NCBI GenBank assembly: GCA_028671895.1
Contig: JAPMAC010000207.1
Location: forward strand, 1,302,001-1,366,000
DNA: 64,000 bases
Reading direction: 5' to 3'
Source: Oenanthe sinensis
Lineage: Eukaryota; Streptophyta; Magnoliopsida; Apiales; Apiaceae
Part shown: piece by piece, positions 12,411 to 24,605 of the stretch
Layout of the letters: each line of letters starts with the position of its first letter
Numbering within the stretch: position 1 is the stretch's first letter
Program-made: the position numbers and the translations under genes
The notes under the pieces: model-generated
Told to the model about the DNA's origin: nothing
The model's input: only the letters and a program-made list of their open reading frames with translations
The model's database searches: none

Positions 12411-13009
12411 GAAAGCTAACATAACAAAAGGTTTAGCACATTGTGCTCCAATGTCAGTCAGCACATGAGCCTCAAGAGCAGGCTCCAGGCTCCGAACCCG
12501 AAACCAAGCAGTAGGTTTTCCAACAACAGAACTAAAAAAATAAATTTGTTTAACAGTGACAACCATAATCACAATTGTAGTAATTCTAGTAGAGACTACA
12601 TTAAGTTGAATCCAAGATTGAAACTCATCTTTTGTAGTAACCTTAACAAGCTTTAAAATTGTATTTTCCAAATTAAGAGGAATTTTAGAATTGAGTTTCG
12701 TGCTTTCAACGAGCAATGAATCAACCAAATCAAGACATCTAGCTTCTTCAAGAACCACTATTTTAATGTCATAAAACTTCAAATGTAGGGGTATCATCGA
12801 TAACACAATAAAACCATTTTTCCATGATGAAACCAAATAATTCTATGTATGTACAACTTTTTGGTTCACACTGTCATAGTTAAAACCAATTACTCCAATT
12901 TTAAACACCCGACTCATATGTTTTCACCAGTTTCTTACTATTATTTTGTGCACTACTTACAATCTTCTTCTCAGCATAAAAAAATTATATAAAATAACTA
13001 AAACTTCTC
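12411..13009 (-). repeat. Repeat R, copy 2
   Basis: Direct-orientation copy of 628-1220. Its minus-strand open frame (12387-12836, 149 codons) runs on into the gypsy fragment. The shared part matches the frame of copy 1 with scattered substitutions. The join to gypsy lies just upstream of a motif equivalent to VFAWSHTD, so R replaces the gypsy sequence seen at the same point in copy B (17050 onward). Origin unknown. Confidence 0.6.
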
Positions 13010-13985
13010 ATTTCATTTTCTTTAAGAAATAAAATATATGAAAAATAACTAAAAGTTCTCATTTTTTAAGGTATGAATTTGAGGATAAGTTTTATTAAAT
13101 TTTCTCATTGACTTGTTAATTTTTTACTTGTGGACCCTATTACTTTGTTGACCTAATTGATTTTTTATTGAATTATTTATGTTAATTCTATATTAATTTT
13201 GGCAATTAATATAGAATTAATTATATATTAATTCTATATTAATTATTTATGCACTAAATACAATGATTCAACTTTGTAATTGGATTATATATAATAATGT
13301 TATGATACACCAACATGACATATTTTGAGATGTGACCAAAAATAAAACAAAAAATTTAGAATATATGGTGGAACCAAAGTGTGATGAGCTTTTACATATA
13401 ACAAGGTTAGATGTCAAAGCTCAAGGGAGATACGTCTGAGGTAATAAACTTAGAGGGTAGAAAAAACATTTCTTCTAATTGAGTGGCCAAAAAACTGAAA
13501 ATTGGAGAAGTTATGATATGCATCAATAAGAAGACCGCAAATTTAATAAAATCTCCCGACTATATGATTGTTGACCATTTTACGTTCTTCGAAACTTTAA
13601 TAAAAGTATACCATATTTTAAGCAAAACATGATTTAAAAGTAAATAATTATCTTTATTAATCAATGTCAACTGAAATAATATCAAGTCTTCAATCGGAGT
13701 AGGGCACACCTTACATATATAATCGGTATTCAAAGATATTTAAAAGTCCTCAAATTTATTAACTATAACTCTGGTGTGTATATTTACATTGGTCCCGAGT
13801 GTTAAAGAGCATAGGAAAATTTTATCATTATATGTCCATGTCCTACCAAGAAATTTAAATAATTACTATTAATCTACCAATAAAATTACCCAATAATGTC
13901 TTAAATAAAATAATATATATAATGGCATAGGTTTGTCATACTGATATTATTTCTTCAGATATTCAGTATTTTAAATTATTGGAAT
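13010..13985. other. AT-rich stretch, no gene seen
   Basis: No coding signal. It may include the downstream non-coding part of the gypsy element to its right (pol ends near 13990), but I could not define an LTR. A 17-bp perfect inverted repeat with a 5-base loop lies at 13182-13220, and a third copy of the same arm at 13228-13244. Confidence 0.4.
13182..13220. repeat. 17-bp perfect hairpin
   Basis: The left arm TTAATTCTATATTAATT (13182-13198) is exactly complementary to 13204-13220, with loop TTGGC. The arm sequence recurs at 13228-13244. It may be a MITE end or simple AT-rich foldback. Confidence 0.6.
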
Positions 13986-13989
13986 GTAC

Positions 13990-15114
13990 TTGTCCTCAAA
14001 ATAGGCTAAGTAATAAGTTTCTTCCTGAAAAATCATCTTGACCTTGTATGGACCTTTGCAATTAGCTTCAAAAACTCCTTGGCTTGGTTGTCTTTGTATG
14101 TAACATTAACTTTCTCGGGACTTGATCTCTCACCTGAAAAGAACATACTCTGAACATGGTGTTGTAATACCTTATTATCCACTACTGATAGGTTTCCAGC
14201 TTCAGCTACGAATTGACTCTTATTTTTTCTATAATGTCCAAATGAAGGTGATAGTTCACTACATTAGCATCTCTGTCAAAGTGTCTCTTCGAAAAGAACC
14301 GACTCCAATCTCCACCATAACCATAGCCTCACATCCATATGTCAGCACGAAGGGTGTCTCTCTTGTTGTACTTCGAGGAGTCGTGTTTTAGGACCAAAAC
14401 ACTTGAAGGAGTTCCTCCGGCCAATTTCATTGCTTTCCTACAGCTTTGTATTCAACGTGTGTATATTGATCTTGTTGATAACTTCTATCTGTCCATGGCT
14501 TTAAGGATGGTATATAACTGCATACAAAATCCTTCTTGACTCCCATGTTCAAAAATAACCCTCACAGCTCTTTACTATCAAACTATTTTCCATTTCAAGA
14601 CACCGGTTAGTAATAGATTTAAAACTTACAAACAACATCATTAAAAATAAAATATGTTACCTTTTTAGCTGTTATAGTTGCTAAGGGAACAGACACATCA
14701 TATTTAGTGAAATAATCCATCGTCACAACAACATACTTGACACCCCCCCTCCCCAGGCCTTGTGTAGCTCTCCAATCAAATAAATTCCACACATAGCAAA
14801 AGGCCAAGGACTCATGATAGAGGTAAGAAAGGTATCAGGGGTTCCTGACTAATTTACAAAGCCATGACACATATCACATTCCCTTCTAAACTAGAAGGCA
14901 TCTTTCTTCAAAGTTGGCCAATAATATCCTCGTCTAGAATTTTCATAGCAAAAGAATTACCCATAGAGTAATTACCATAAATTCCTTCATAAAGCTCCAT
15001 CATGATATAAAGGCATTCTTCACCATCAATACACTTCAACAATGGTTCGTTAAATCCTTGGGAAGCTTCAATTCCTTCAGAAACTCTCACATAAGTATCT
15101 ACATCTGCTTGCAT
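13990..15114 (-). pseudogene. Gypsy integrase region, copy B
   Basis: The zinc-binding part (14908-15114) has PLLKCIDGEECLYIM and a GNYSMGNSFA-like segment. The core follows at 14619-14807 with GGVKYVVVTMDYFTKY and PLATITAKKVTYFIF. Past 14600 the frame is shifted, but SHGQIEVINK-type and C-terminal pieces can be followed to about 13990, including VNVTYKDNQAKEFLKL. It would have inserted gypsy cDNA; it is broken by several stops and shifts. Confidence 0.8.
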
Positions 15115-15119
15115 TATTT

Positions 15120-15666
15120 CAAATTCTAGAATACTTGGTTTCTCCTAAATATCCAAAGGAATCAACCTAAGCATTGAAACATCTTTCTGAGATTCCAACT
15201 TAGCTAAAGCAATCACATTAACATAATTCCCTTTAAAAATTGTTTTAGGTAAACTAAATTGAGCTTTTTCTTCAACCGTTGAGCGCACCTCATATACTTT
15301 TCAGTATAGATTGCATGGCTTCGAACACCCGTTCACCTAATACACCACTAACATCGAGTTCATTTTGAAAAATTAAGTTTGTCACCTACATTTTTAAGTT
15401 GAGCTCCAACCCGGCAATTAGAGCTCCATACTCAGTTACATTATTAGTTGCTCAAAAGGTAAAATGTATTACACCCATAATATGATGTTCTTGGGTAATA
15501 ATCAAGACTATTCCACCAGCAACTTCAATATTAATGGCTTCCTCAACATGTAAATTCTCTCATAGCTCAAGGACTTCTATTTCTCTAGCGCCCCCGCCGC
15601 CTTCGAAGTCCCGACTACCTCTGCTGGAACTAATGCTTTCTCATCAGCCTCAAAATCTAGTGAAAA
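15120..15666 (-). pseudogene. Gypsy RNase H region, copy B
   Basis: The minus strand around 15380-15470 reads ATNNVTEYGALIAGLEL, the gypsy RNase H signature. Upstream (15560-15666) is an acidic/alanine-rich linker with DFEADEKALVPAEVVG. A GC-rich patch lies at 15590-15605. The domain is cut from its RT by the solo LTR at 15667. Confidence 0.75.
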
Positions 15667-16177
15667 TGTTACCCAGTAAATAAGCTATTCTAGAAGAGGT
15701 TGAATATAATAGTACTGAATAATCGATTCTAGAACACAAATATAAGAAAGAAATACTGTTTGTATTAATTTTGACAAAATTAATACAAAACTCTCTCAAG
15801 AAAACAGATGTTCTTAAGAGTTGTTATGTTATGAGAATAATATGTTGTGAACAATATATCAATATAAATCTAATCATGTGCTTATATAGTACACAACTAC
15901 CTATCTAAATAATGCAAATATAATGACTAATTAATATAGAGATTCATTTTCCATCATAATCTTCGGAATAGATAGTTTCAAGAAGGTAATTGTTATTCAC
16001 TCAAACACTTCCATTTCAGTCTCCAATCATCACCTGATTTGTCGAATAATAACAATTGACAAACTCTGATCACTATAAACTCTGTCAGTGACTAAACTCT
16101 GATGAAGTCACTTAGACTCTGATCAACTTCTATAGACTCTGATTGACATTATCTGACAACATCATTTCTTTATATCT
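15667..16177 (-). repeat. Solo LTR of the Z family inside gypsy copy B
   Basis: 511 bases closely related to 10984-11497: it starts TGTTACCCAGTAAATA, has the same C-run end, and carries ACTCTGAT motifs at 16064-16148. Gypsy coding sequence flanks both sides and there is no internal copia region, so it is a solo LTR. Flanking 5-mers (GAAAA and AACAA) do not match cleanly. The outer end sits at the same gypsy codon as the Z LTR in copy A. Confidence 0.85.
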
Positions 16178-17300
16178 AACAAGAAACTCCAAGGTAAAAT
16201 ATGTTAGGGCTTGACCCTTAATTATATTTTTCGGCTTGTACGCAATATCAAATTGCCCAACTCAAACGCCTAGTTGAACATTCTTCCCGAATTTTCAAGT
16301 CGATGCATCTCCTCCATGACTAGATAAGTCATTATTACCTCAATCTTGTGCGCCTAGAAGTAAGCTCTCAACTTCCTCGCAACTAGAATTAGAGCATATA
16401 TCAGCCTCTCCATGTTAATATATCTCGCTTCCATATCCAAAAACCTGTTACTTAAATAGTAGACTGTAGATTAAAGATCAATATCCTCCTTGATTAGCAC
16501 AAAACTAATAGAATATTCAGATATAGCTAAGTAAAAGATGAGTGTCTCTCTTTCGGTCATCTTGGTTAACAAAGTAGGCTTCCTTATTTGTTACTTTATT
16601 TTATAAACCAATGTAACAATACAAACTCATGTTAGTAATAAAGGAGGTATGCTCCTTATCGGACTCATACATGATAATTTAATTTTACCTTGAATACTTA
16701 TCCATGAAACTAAGAAAGGCACTGCCTAAGGCATCCACCAGCTGATAAATACTTGGCAAAAGAAAGCTATCTTTTGGGCGCGCCTTGTTTCAACCAGTTA
16801 AATCAACACAAGTCCTCCACTTCCAATTGGATTTCCTTATAGTATGAGATTTGCTAACCATATCGGATAGAAAGACTCCTTAATCAAGCAAACATCTAGC
16901 AACCTATAAACTTCTTAACGAAGAGCATCTGTTCTCTCACACTAACAGTATGACGTTTATATCTAATACATTTTTTTAATGGGATCAATGTTTAAATAAT
17001 GACACATAGCTTCTAGATCTATCCCTACCATGTCAGTATAACTCCAAACAAACACATTAAGAAAATTCTTTTAAAATTTGGTGAGATCCTCTTTTCAGAC
17101 ACTCTTACATGAGAGCCAATCTTCAATAACTTGGAATGATATTTCGGGTCATCAAGAATTGAGATTGTAGCTTCATATAATTCAATCTTCTCCATTACAA
17201 GAGGCATTCTAGGATCCATGTCATAGTCAAAACTAGGTTCACCCCTAGTGCCTTGGAGGGCGGGGGCCCTTGGCTCTACTAAAACGTTTTCCAACTAAAT
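16178..17300 (-). pseudogene. Gypsy RT region, copy B
   Basis: Collinear with copy A for about 870 bases (RT core near 16750-16900). Upstream is the pre-RT segment 17025-17294 with DPKYHSKLLKIGSHVR and a WSYTDM-like motif at its frameshifted end. Internal stops throughout. Confidence 0.8.
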
Positions 17301-17830
17301 GACAGGTAATAATTTTGGAACGATTACCTTACTTTTTCTCATTCTGACAAAGGCTTGCTCATCAGATTCCTCATCACTGGTGTATTCTAATATCCCTCTA
17401 GTAACTCATCCCTTATAGCGCTTCAATTATCAAGATTTGGGATTGTGGCTTGTTTTATAGATCAACATCTTCTTCATCAAGGAATTTAAAAGTATACATC
17501 ATGTTTAACATATTCCTTTTTTTCTTTTCTTCTCCTTCTAAAGATTCTACTAACAACGAACCCTTTGAACTTGTAGTCTTCTAAAATTCCTTACCCAAAT
17601 TGTTGTAACATTTCCTAGATTCGTACTATCATAGTATAAAATATTTACAGAATTCTCATTATCAATAAATAACCTATGAACATTCACTATACCAATATGG
17701 ATTGTAACAATTAAAGCATCATTGGCAAAAGTAATGTTTGTTGAGTCCCTCTTAAGTAACTTGGGATGATTTGAAGCAAGACTGTTAACATTACTGAGCA
17801 GTTTATACATGACCTCTCTTGCATGCATAT
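17301..17830 (-). pseudogene. Gypsy protease region, copy B
   Basis: The open piece 17550-17828 has FANDALIVTIHIG and VHRLFIDNENSVNILYYD. The aligned position of the usual D-T/S-G catalytic triplet reads D-N-E, so the aspartic protease would be inactive. It lies between gag and RT as expected. Confidence 0.7.
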
Positions 17831-17843
17831 CTATTGCATTCCT

Positions 17844-18537
17844 TCAGTTTTTAGCAATGTGAGATCCATCAAAGATAGTATAGATACTACTTGCTCTAAC
17901 AAACTTGATGTCATTATATGTACCCATATCTTCGTTACTTAAATCACGTTTTGGTTCCATCTTTGAGATAGGGTTTTCATCCTTATACTTCTTGACCTGG
18001 TTAGTCAGGTACCCTTCATTGATTAGAGTTTCAATTTCATTCTTCAACTACCTACACTCATCTGTGTCATGTTTCGAAGATTTATGGTATACACAATACC
18101 TCTTATTCTCTTTATTCTTCCAATACTTAATAGGAGTCGGCCTTCTGAAGAAGCCATTACCCTTTTTTATCTCATATGTATGCTTAATGCTTGCCTTCAT
18201 AGGTGTGTAAGTGTCATCCTTCATTTCATAGCTGGTTGGGTGACTCAAATCCCTCCTCTCGGTTTTCATATTCACCCTATTTGGGCTTTTAGCACTTTCT
18301 TTGTGATCAGATGGTGGAGTTTTATCTCTCTTCTTGTTTTTCTTCTTCAAACATATATGGGGATCTCCTTTTTCGATTTTTTCCAATGATTTCTCAATCC
18401 TTTTGAAAGGTTCAGCTTCAGCATTAATAGCAGACACGATGTTGGCTCAATCCCTTGCAAGTGCTTCCAAAAAATAGTTTTTATCCTCAAGCTAGCTATC
18501 AAGAAACTTTTTGGTCTGTCGTATATTGCTCATCTAA
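17844..18537 (-). pseudogene. Gypsy gag C-terminal part, copy B
   Basis: Open pieces 18048-18437 and 17844-18047 read as a basic linker followed by RYCVYHKSSKHDTDECR, the CX2C-like plant gypsy gag zinc motif, then an EIETLINEGYL segment. A short piece with two stops extends it to an ATG near 18537. The N-terminal capsid part is missing. Confidence 0.75.
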
Positions 18538-18539
18538 CA

Positions 18540-19344
18540 CTTGTTGCCTCGACGTTGAATATTTATACACGATTTTAGTATCTCTTATATGAAAATATGG
18601 ATAGAAAAATGGAAAATGTTATAAGGTTAAAATATATATATGCAAAATATTAAATTCTAAACTAAGTATAAAAAAATATAAAGTTATTAATAGAAGGGGA
18701 CGTAAATTTCATTCAATAGGCCAGGACAATGAATGAAGAAGTCATATAAATTATAGGAGAAAGAGTGAAGAACGGTGTAAACTTCAAAGAAGCTAAAAAT
18801 GTGGAATCCATGAGGGAACTTGGAAGATCATCTACTTATGTTGCCAATATGAAGTCCTTCCCAATACCTAAGAAATATATTAAAGGAAGGAGTGATGAGT
18901 TTGAGAAACCATTGAAGGATTAAAACAAGATTCTTGGAGGAGTTATAAATAGTGTAGAAAGCGAATTACCTTGGTAAGTTCAACATTGATATGGATGTAT
19001 AGAAACACTCCTTATGGAGTATAGAAGCACTATTGACTTGCGCTATCATGGGAACTCTGATATGGTGGAGTACCTTGGTAAGTTTAACATTGATATGGAT
19101 GTATATCAGGTTCTTGATTTTTCAAGATGCAGGTTGTTAACGGCTACTTTGAGTGATAGTGCCGAAATATGATTTTAGAAGCTGGGTGTTGAGTAGTCAC
19201 TTTTTGGCACCAGATGCAGTTCTTACTCTTAACACAATTCTAAATAGCCATGAAGTATGATCATCATGTTACTACATTAGCTAACATAAGATAAAGAACT
19301 AGTGATCCCCTCCAGGCTAGTGAACTCTTGATATTTGTCGTATA
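18540..19344. other. Non-genic stretch with a 34-bp direct repeat
   Basis: No gene recognised. The sequence beginning TACCTTGGTAAGTT occurs at 18967-19000 and again at 19071-19104 with one difference, 104 bases apart. The interval is less AT-rich than its surroundings and may be old coding or element sequence. Confidence 0.4.
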
Positions 19345-19935
19345 TGTTGAGCCACAAACAAGCCTTAATTCCACAATAGTATGATATTGTCCACTTTGGG
19401 CCGAGACCGCAAGGATTTATATTTGGGTATATCCCAAAAGGCCTCATACTAATGGAGTTAATTGGTTACTTATATACAAGAGTATTTTCTCTTACCTCCT
19501 CGATGTGGTACTTGGGTTGACACTACCCAATAATTCTCTCCTCAAACCAAAAACCACAAATCTTGTGACCACTCTACCGTCATCATCACTCGCGAGACAC
19601 GCCGCCTGACCACAGCACCCTTTCAGGAAGACTTTCGACACAAGGCTCCACAGAGTTTTTCAATGTGTTCACCAAGGGTCACCCACATCGAACAACCGCA
19701 TCACATAACCCCCAAGATCCATCTCCGAACCTGGCTCTAATACCATTTGTTGGGCCTCAAGCAAGTCATAACTCCACAATAGTATGATATTATCCGCTTT
19801 GGGCCGAGCCCGCATGGATTTATATTTGGGCATATCCCAAAAGACCTCATACTAATGTATTTAATTGATTACTTATATACCAGAGTATTTTCTCTTGCCT
19901 CCTCAACGTGGTACTTGGGTTGACACTACTCAACA
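19345..19935 (-). mobile_element. TRIM (terminal-repeat retrotransposon in miniature), complete
   Basis: 591 bases with two direct LTRs of about 188 bases (19345-19533 and 19749-19935), both starting TGTTG and sharing CCACAATAGTATGATATT and TTTGGGCCGAG. Next to the right LTR, 19733-19747 reads CTGGCTCTAATACCA, the complement of a tRNA-Met primer site, so the element is on the minus strand. The internal domain is only about 215 bases and non-coding. The 5-bp target duplication GTATA is perfect (19340-19344 and 19936-19940). Such elements need proteins from other retrotransposons. Confidence 0.92.
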
Positions 19936-21799
19936 GTATAATTGTACCTTATTTACTTTATATTACAAACAACACACAAAAGTTTTAAATTGACCCACAC
20001 TTGTTCACTTATTAATTTTAATAAATTTAAATTGTAAGTAATTATTTTAAATTTACAAACGGCTCATGTAGTATCCAGTTTCTAAACTAATATAGTACCC
20101 CGGTAGGTTATAGGTGGTTAATATTATACTATCCGGTTTCTAAACTACTAGTAATTACTAAACGTATACGATAAGAGTTACCTGCATGGTCCCTGACATG
20201 GCTCCCATTAGTCTATTTCCTATGAGCAAGAAATAGGGTGTATTTTTTCCGCATACGGAATGAGTGGCAGCAGGAATAAATTAATTTTATCGAAGTTTTG
20301 GGGTGGTATATAAATAATTAAAATTATAGGTTTAGTAAGTTATATTTACTAATATCTTATGTGAAATGTTCACATTAATTTTCAATTTCTTAGATGATAA
20401 TTTTCTAGTAATTTTATCTTTAACAAAGTAGAGAATCCGGTGCATGCATTTTATAATAAAGAGGATATTTCGATAAATACTTTATAAAAGTAAGAGTTTT
20501 AAAATTAATTTTTTAATCTTAATTTTATGTATGTTGAATAGATGCCAATTTATTTATATATTATTATTTGTCGTTAAAAATATAGATAAGATTTACTATA
20601 ATATTCTTATAATTAAATAATTATAATTTTGGTACAGATGATTTAAACATGTATAATTAAAATTTTGTTATATATCTTTGTTTAACGGGTCATTATTTTA
20701 GAGTAACAGTGAAAATCCTTTGATTATAATAAAAAAAAATTAAATAATTTTAAAAGTAACTTATAATTAAAATTATTTTTTGATTAAAAATTATTATTAT
20801 AATATTTAATGTTTAAAGGGTACCACGTATAAGAGTCAAAAATGTGATGACACCGGTAATAAAAGTCAATTTTACAATGACACTAAGGAGAATTTTTTAA
20901 TATAAAACAATGTTTTAATGTTTTTATAACATTCTATTAACCGAGTGGTATTATTGATAAGAAATTTAATTTATAAGTGTATCATGTATAAAAGTCACAC
21001 ATATAATGTAATGACACCAATAAAAAAATCAATTTTATGATGGCAATAAAGAAAATTTTCATAAATTTAAATAGTCAAATAAATTTATTCTCAAATGAAT
21101 AGTTTATAATGCAAGAGTGGCAAACTGCAGGATGCAGTCATGCAGTTATAATGTGGAGATCTGAAAATTTTGTTAATGGTTTGGGTCAGCGCCAATGCAG
21201 GAAAAAAAATTAAGGGGGCAAGATTATTTTTAAAATACTTCACTATAAAATTTAATTTTAATAAGGATATCTTGATATTTTTGTAAGATTTTAATGATGA
21301 AATTTTATAAAAAAAACATTTTAAATGATACGTATTTCCGTATCCTTTACTGGATCCGCCCCGGCGGAAAATTTTATCATCACACTAACGATGAAGTGAT
21401 AAGTTTCGTAAGAGACGTAAGATAAACAAGGTGGTGTGTTCGCAAAATAAATAGTAACAGATAAATAAAAGGATGAATGTTTAAAATTGCTAACGTGAAT
21501 TGTGGCCTCTGTTCTGACTCATAGTCCAGGTATACGTACGTGAGTATGAATGTTAAGGCATATAAGAATAATATATTAGCAGTGTATATAAAGTTCAATA
21601 ATGTTAATTTATTAAATAGATTTGTGATGCATGACATGGGTTATTTGATTTTGTAAGGTGGTCGATGACACATCGGAGCAGGTAAGTAAGCGTCAAGGTA
21701 TGGGGAACTTTGGAACATTTTGTTTTGGTTTCTTTGTGCGGGCACTCAAAGTCAATAATTTCTATATTTTTTAATTCTAACCCGTGTCTTGTCACTTGT
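19936..21799. other. AT-rich intergenic stretch
   Basis: No gene recognised. A degenerate direct repeat containing AGTCA..ATGACACC..TAAAA..TCAATTTTA lies at 20818-20905 and 20978-21065, spaced about 160 bases apart. Two minus-strand open frames at 21380-21819 show no family resemblance, except that the upper end continues from the retroelement pseudogene to the right. Confidence 0.4.
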
Positions 21800-24605
21800 G
21801 GGATGACGTTTTTATTCATAAATTTTTGAAATCACCTTAAACTTAACGATGGCAGAAGTTAAAAATTTAAACGTATCAAAAATAAATGATATAAATTTAT
21901 ATTGGTTATATTTACATGCCTAATCATATTTACCATACATTTACTTCTACTATTTTAGTTGTCGCCTGATCAACAATAAAAATCATATTACCAAATTCGC
22001 TCAAAAAAAAAACTCTGGTAAGATTAACAAAATATTTTTTTCTACATCTCAATTGTAAACCAATACATCAGTTGACCTAAAAGTTGATCTAACTTCACTT
22101 GGAGGGGTGAGAAAGTGGACGAGTGGTGGGTGCCTCCTTCTTAACTGAAAGCCCTACTCTCCAAATTAAAGGATATCGTACAATACATCTCTTACCAAGT
22201 TATGTCTATATATAAAACCTGGTTGTTTTTAACAATGAACCATGTGCTCTCTAAATACATCCATACGACTTAAACATAAGGGACCTTGCACCTCATTAGA
22301 AAATAAGGAAATCATGAGCCTGTAACACAAGATCATCTGATACTTTGATGGAGTCATGTGATGTCCTAATCCCTCTATAGGAGTAGTCAATAAAAAATCT
22401 TGAGCATATATGGTTGCCTCCCAAGCATTGGAAGATTGTTGCTTGTCTCTCTGAGAAATCAAATTTAGTATGTAGATTTTTGCAAATGTCACTAAAATAA
22501 AGGTCTTCCAAGTAGTGTATAGGTTTAGAGGGGCAGACTCTTTAATAGTTAATTTTATCAAATCCACATTGGAGAGTACCGATTGTAGAGAATTTTGTAC
22601 CGAAAGAAACCGGCCCCCATATAGGAATCCCATCACAATCTTGCAAAATATGATCATACAAATCAATAGACTGAATACGAGAAGTTACATTGCAAACATC
22701 ATAGTATCACATGCGGCATACACACCTAACCCACTTGTTTGGATAGGTACTGTTGTCAGCCTCCATTGAAGGTCACTAAATACAGCCCCTTCTAACATCA
22801 CTATATTGTCTAGCGCCTTCTTCAATGCAGCATCAAAACAAATAAAAGTCTCCTTAAAAAATTGTGGCAGGTAAGTGCGCAAAGCATAATAATGTTTATT
22901 TAGCCCCATGCAAATTCTAAGTAATCCCAACTCACATTGAGGATCATTAAATTAAACTAAATCACCCATAAACTCTACTGACTTGGACACTCTTTTTTAG
23001 TAAACTATTCTATAAATTTGTTATCCATACTTATGGATCCTCCTAGATATTTGACCCCGCCTTGTGGTATGTCAATATTAAGAGGAAAAAGTATATCTTG
23101 AGAAATGAACGGATTAGTCATTGGTCAAAAAATCTCTATCTTCCCTGTATTGAGCTCCAACGTAAAATTAAGTCCTTCTGATTGAATGAAGTCAAGGGAT
23201 TTAGAGACCTTAATTGAATCCCTAATTATGGTACCATCATCCAGATACCACGCTTGAAGAGAAAGAGTGCATGTATCATGTATTCTGAGAATCAATGAAT
23301 GTAAGGTAAGCGCGAAGAGGAGAGACCCTAGTGGATCCCCTTGCTCTATGCCACAAGCCGACTAAATATATTTAGACCCCAGAAATAACCTGGCAGGTTT
23401 CCCATAAAGAAACTTTACCCAAGAAGATATCGATGGACACCTAGCTCTCATTTCTTGAAGCATCTTTCTTCTATCAATCAGATTAAAAACATTTTTGAAA
23501 TCCACCAGAAGCATAGAAAGATTGGCTTTTGACCCATGAACATCAACAAAATGACCAACTGCATGCAAGATAGTCTCAGCACCTCTTGAAATACCAATAC
23601 CAAACTGAAAATCTCTCAAATAAATAGCCATCTCCTTACCCACCTTTTTCATGGTCACTATAAAAACTAAATGTCTCCATATATTTTATACGAAAACAGG
23701 TCTCACACCTTCATCCGCCATGAGGAGGGGCGTTAAGGGAGCACTTGCTATGAACTCTGCTAAAGAAACCAGACACTTGCCTTGCAATCACAAATTCACG
23801 ACTAGAGTGAGGTTGGTGAGAATATCTTTAGCCATAGGTTAATTAGTGCAACAAAAGTCATTAATAGGATATTGATCCCTTAAACCATCTCGCCCAAAAG
23901 AAGTCCTTTTTGAAAAATATTTAATGCAGTGATGGACAATCTCAGCATTAAGTAAAAGAGAATTATCATCACTTAGAGGGTTAGGTAAAGTATGGGGAAT
24001 TGCATATGGGTGCTTCTCATCAAGTAATAGTCTAGTTTCAGGGGTATTAGGAGCGACCCCAAATGAGGTCAAAACCTTGACAACTGCAAAAAAGTGACCA
24101 CCAGAAATCTTCCTCAAACATTGTTTCACATTATTTTTTTATGATTGCCATCTAGCTTGGGGTTGAGTTGATATGATGCCTCCTCAAACAAAGTGTCAAG
24201 CATTATGAAATAAGCCTTATATTCACTCCAAGTTACCAAGGCATTAAAAAAATTCTTTTGTTGTAGAGTTTTTCTATTACCTGACCTTTTTTCTTGACGA
24301 TCACGGGGTATGAAAATCCTTAATGTACACGTCGGAAGAATAAGGAGGCGTACCCAAGTATCACACGAACCAGAATTATTTACAATCGTTGTCAAAATAT
24401 TCTTCAGAGCATCTGAGAAAGCAAACCGATAAGCAGGCGGGATGCTCTTCACTCTACGAAAGGAGCACTGAAAAACTTTTTTCAATGTTGCAGCATCCAA
24501 AATCGAAAGTTTAGTAGACTCGAAGGCTGGGAGATCCACAACATTATTAAGGATGTACATGGGTGAAGAAATACTGTGAATATGACATAAGATAGATGAA
24601 ACCAT
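21800..24605 (-). pseudogene. Non-LTR-type reverse transcriptase pseudogene
   Basis: A minus-strand protein in pieces, matching in order the plant reverse-transcriptase-like family seen in many annotations. N-terminal part (24126-24605): FSDALKNIL, DTWVRLLILP and RSGNRKTLQQ. Next (23839-24129): MKQCLRKISGGHF and GRDGLRDQ. RT core (23362-23658): DFQFGIGISRGAETILHAV, then MLLVDFKNVFNLIDR, where the catalytic D-x-x-x-x-F element is visible. C-terminal part (22229-22930): LQWRLTTVPIQTSGLG, then ILCYRLMISLF and FREHMVHC. The tail near 21800-22030 is related to 62628-62825. At least six breaks; no polyA tail or flanking duplication found. Confidence 0.8.

Larger units (their letters stand above)
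13990..18537 (-). mobile_element. Ty3/gypsy element, copy B, with nested solo LTR
   Basis: Minus-strand gypsy in the order gag, protease, RT, RNase H, integrase, which separates it from copia. Interrupted at 15667-16177 by a Z-family LTR. All frames are broken. I could not identify its own LTRs or primer site. The coding order and the collinear match to copy A (11498-12410) support one element. Confidence 0.8.

Noticed and set aside
19345..19935. TRIM as a Cassandra element (5S rRNA-derived LTR)
   Set aside because: The LTRs lack the 5S rRNA internal promoter boxes.
21380..21819. Two minus-strand open frames (85 and 71 codons)
   Set aside because: Hydrophobic or mixed composition without family signals; they overlap each other and trail off the RT pseudogene.
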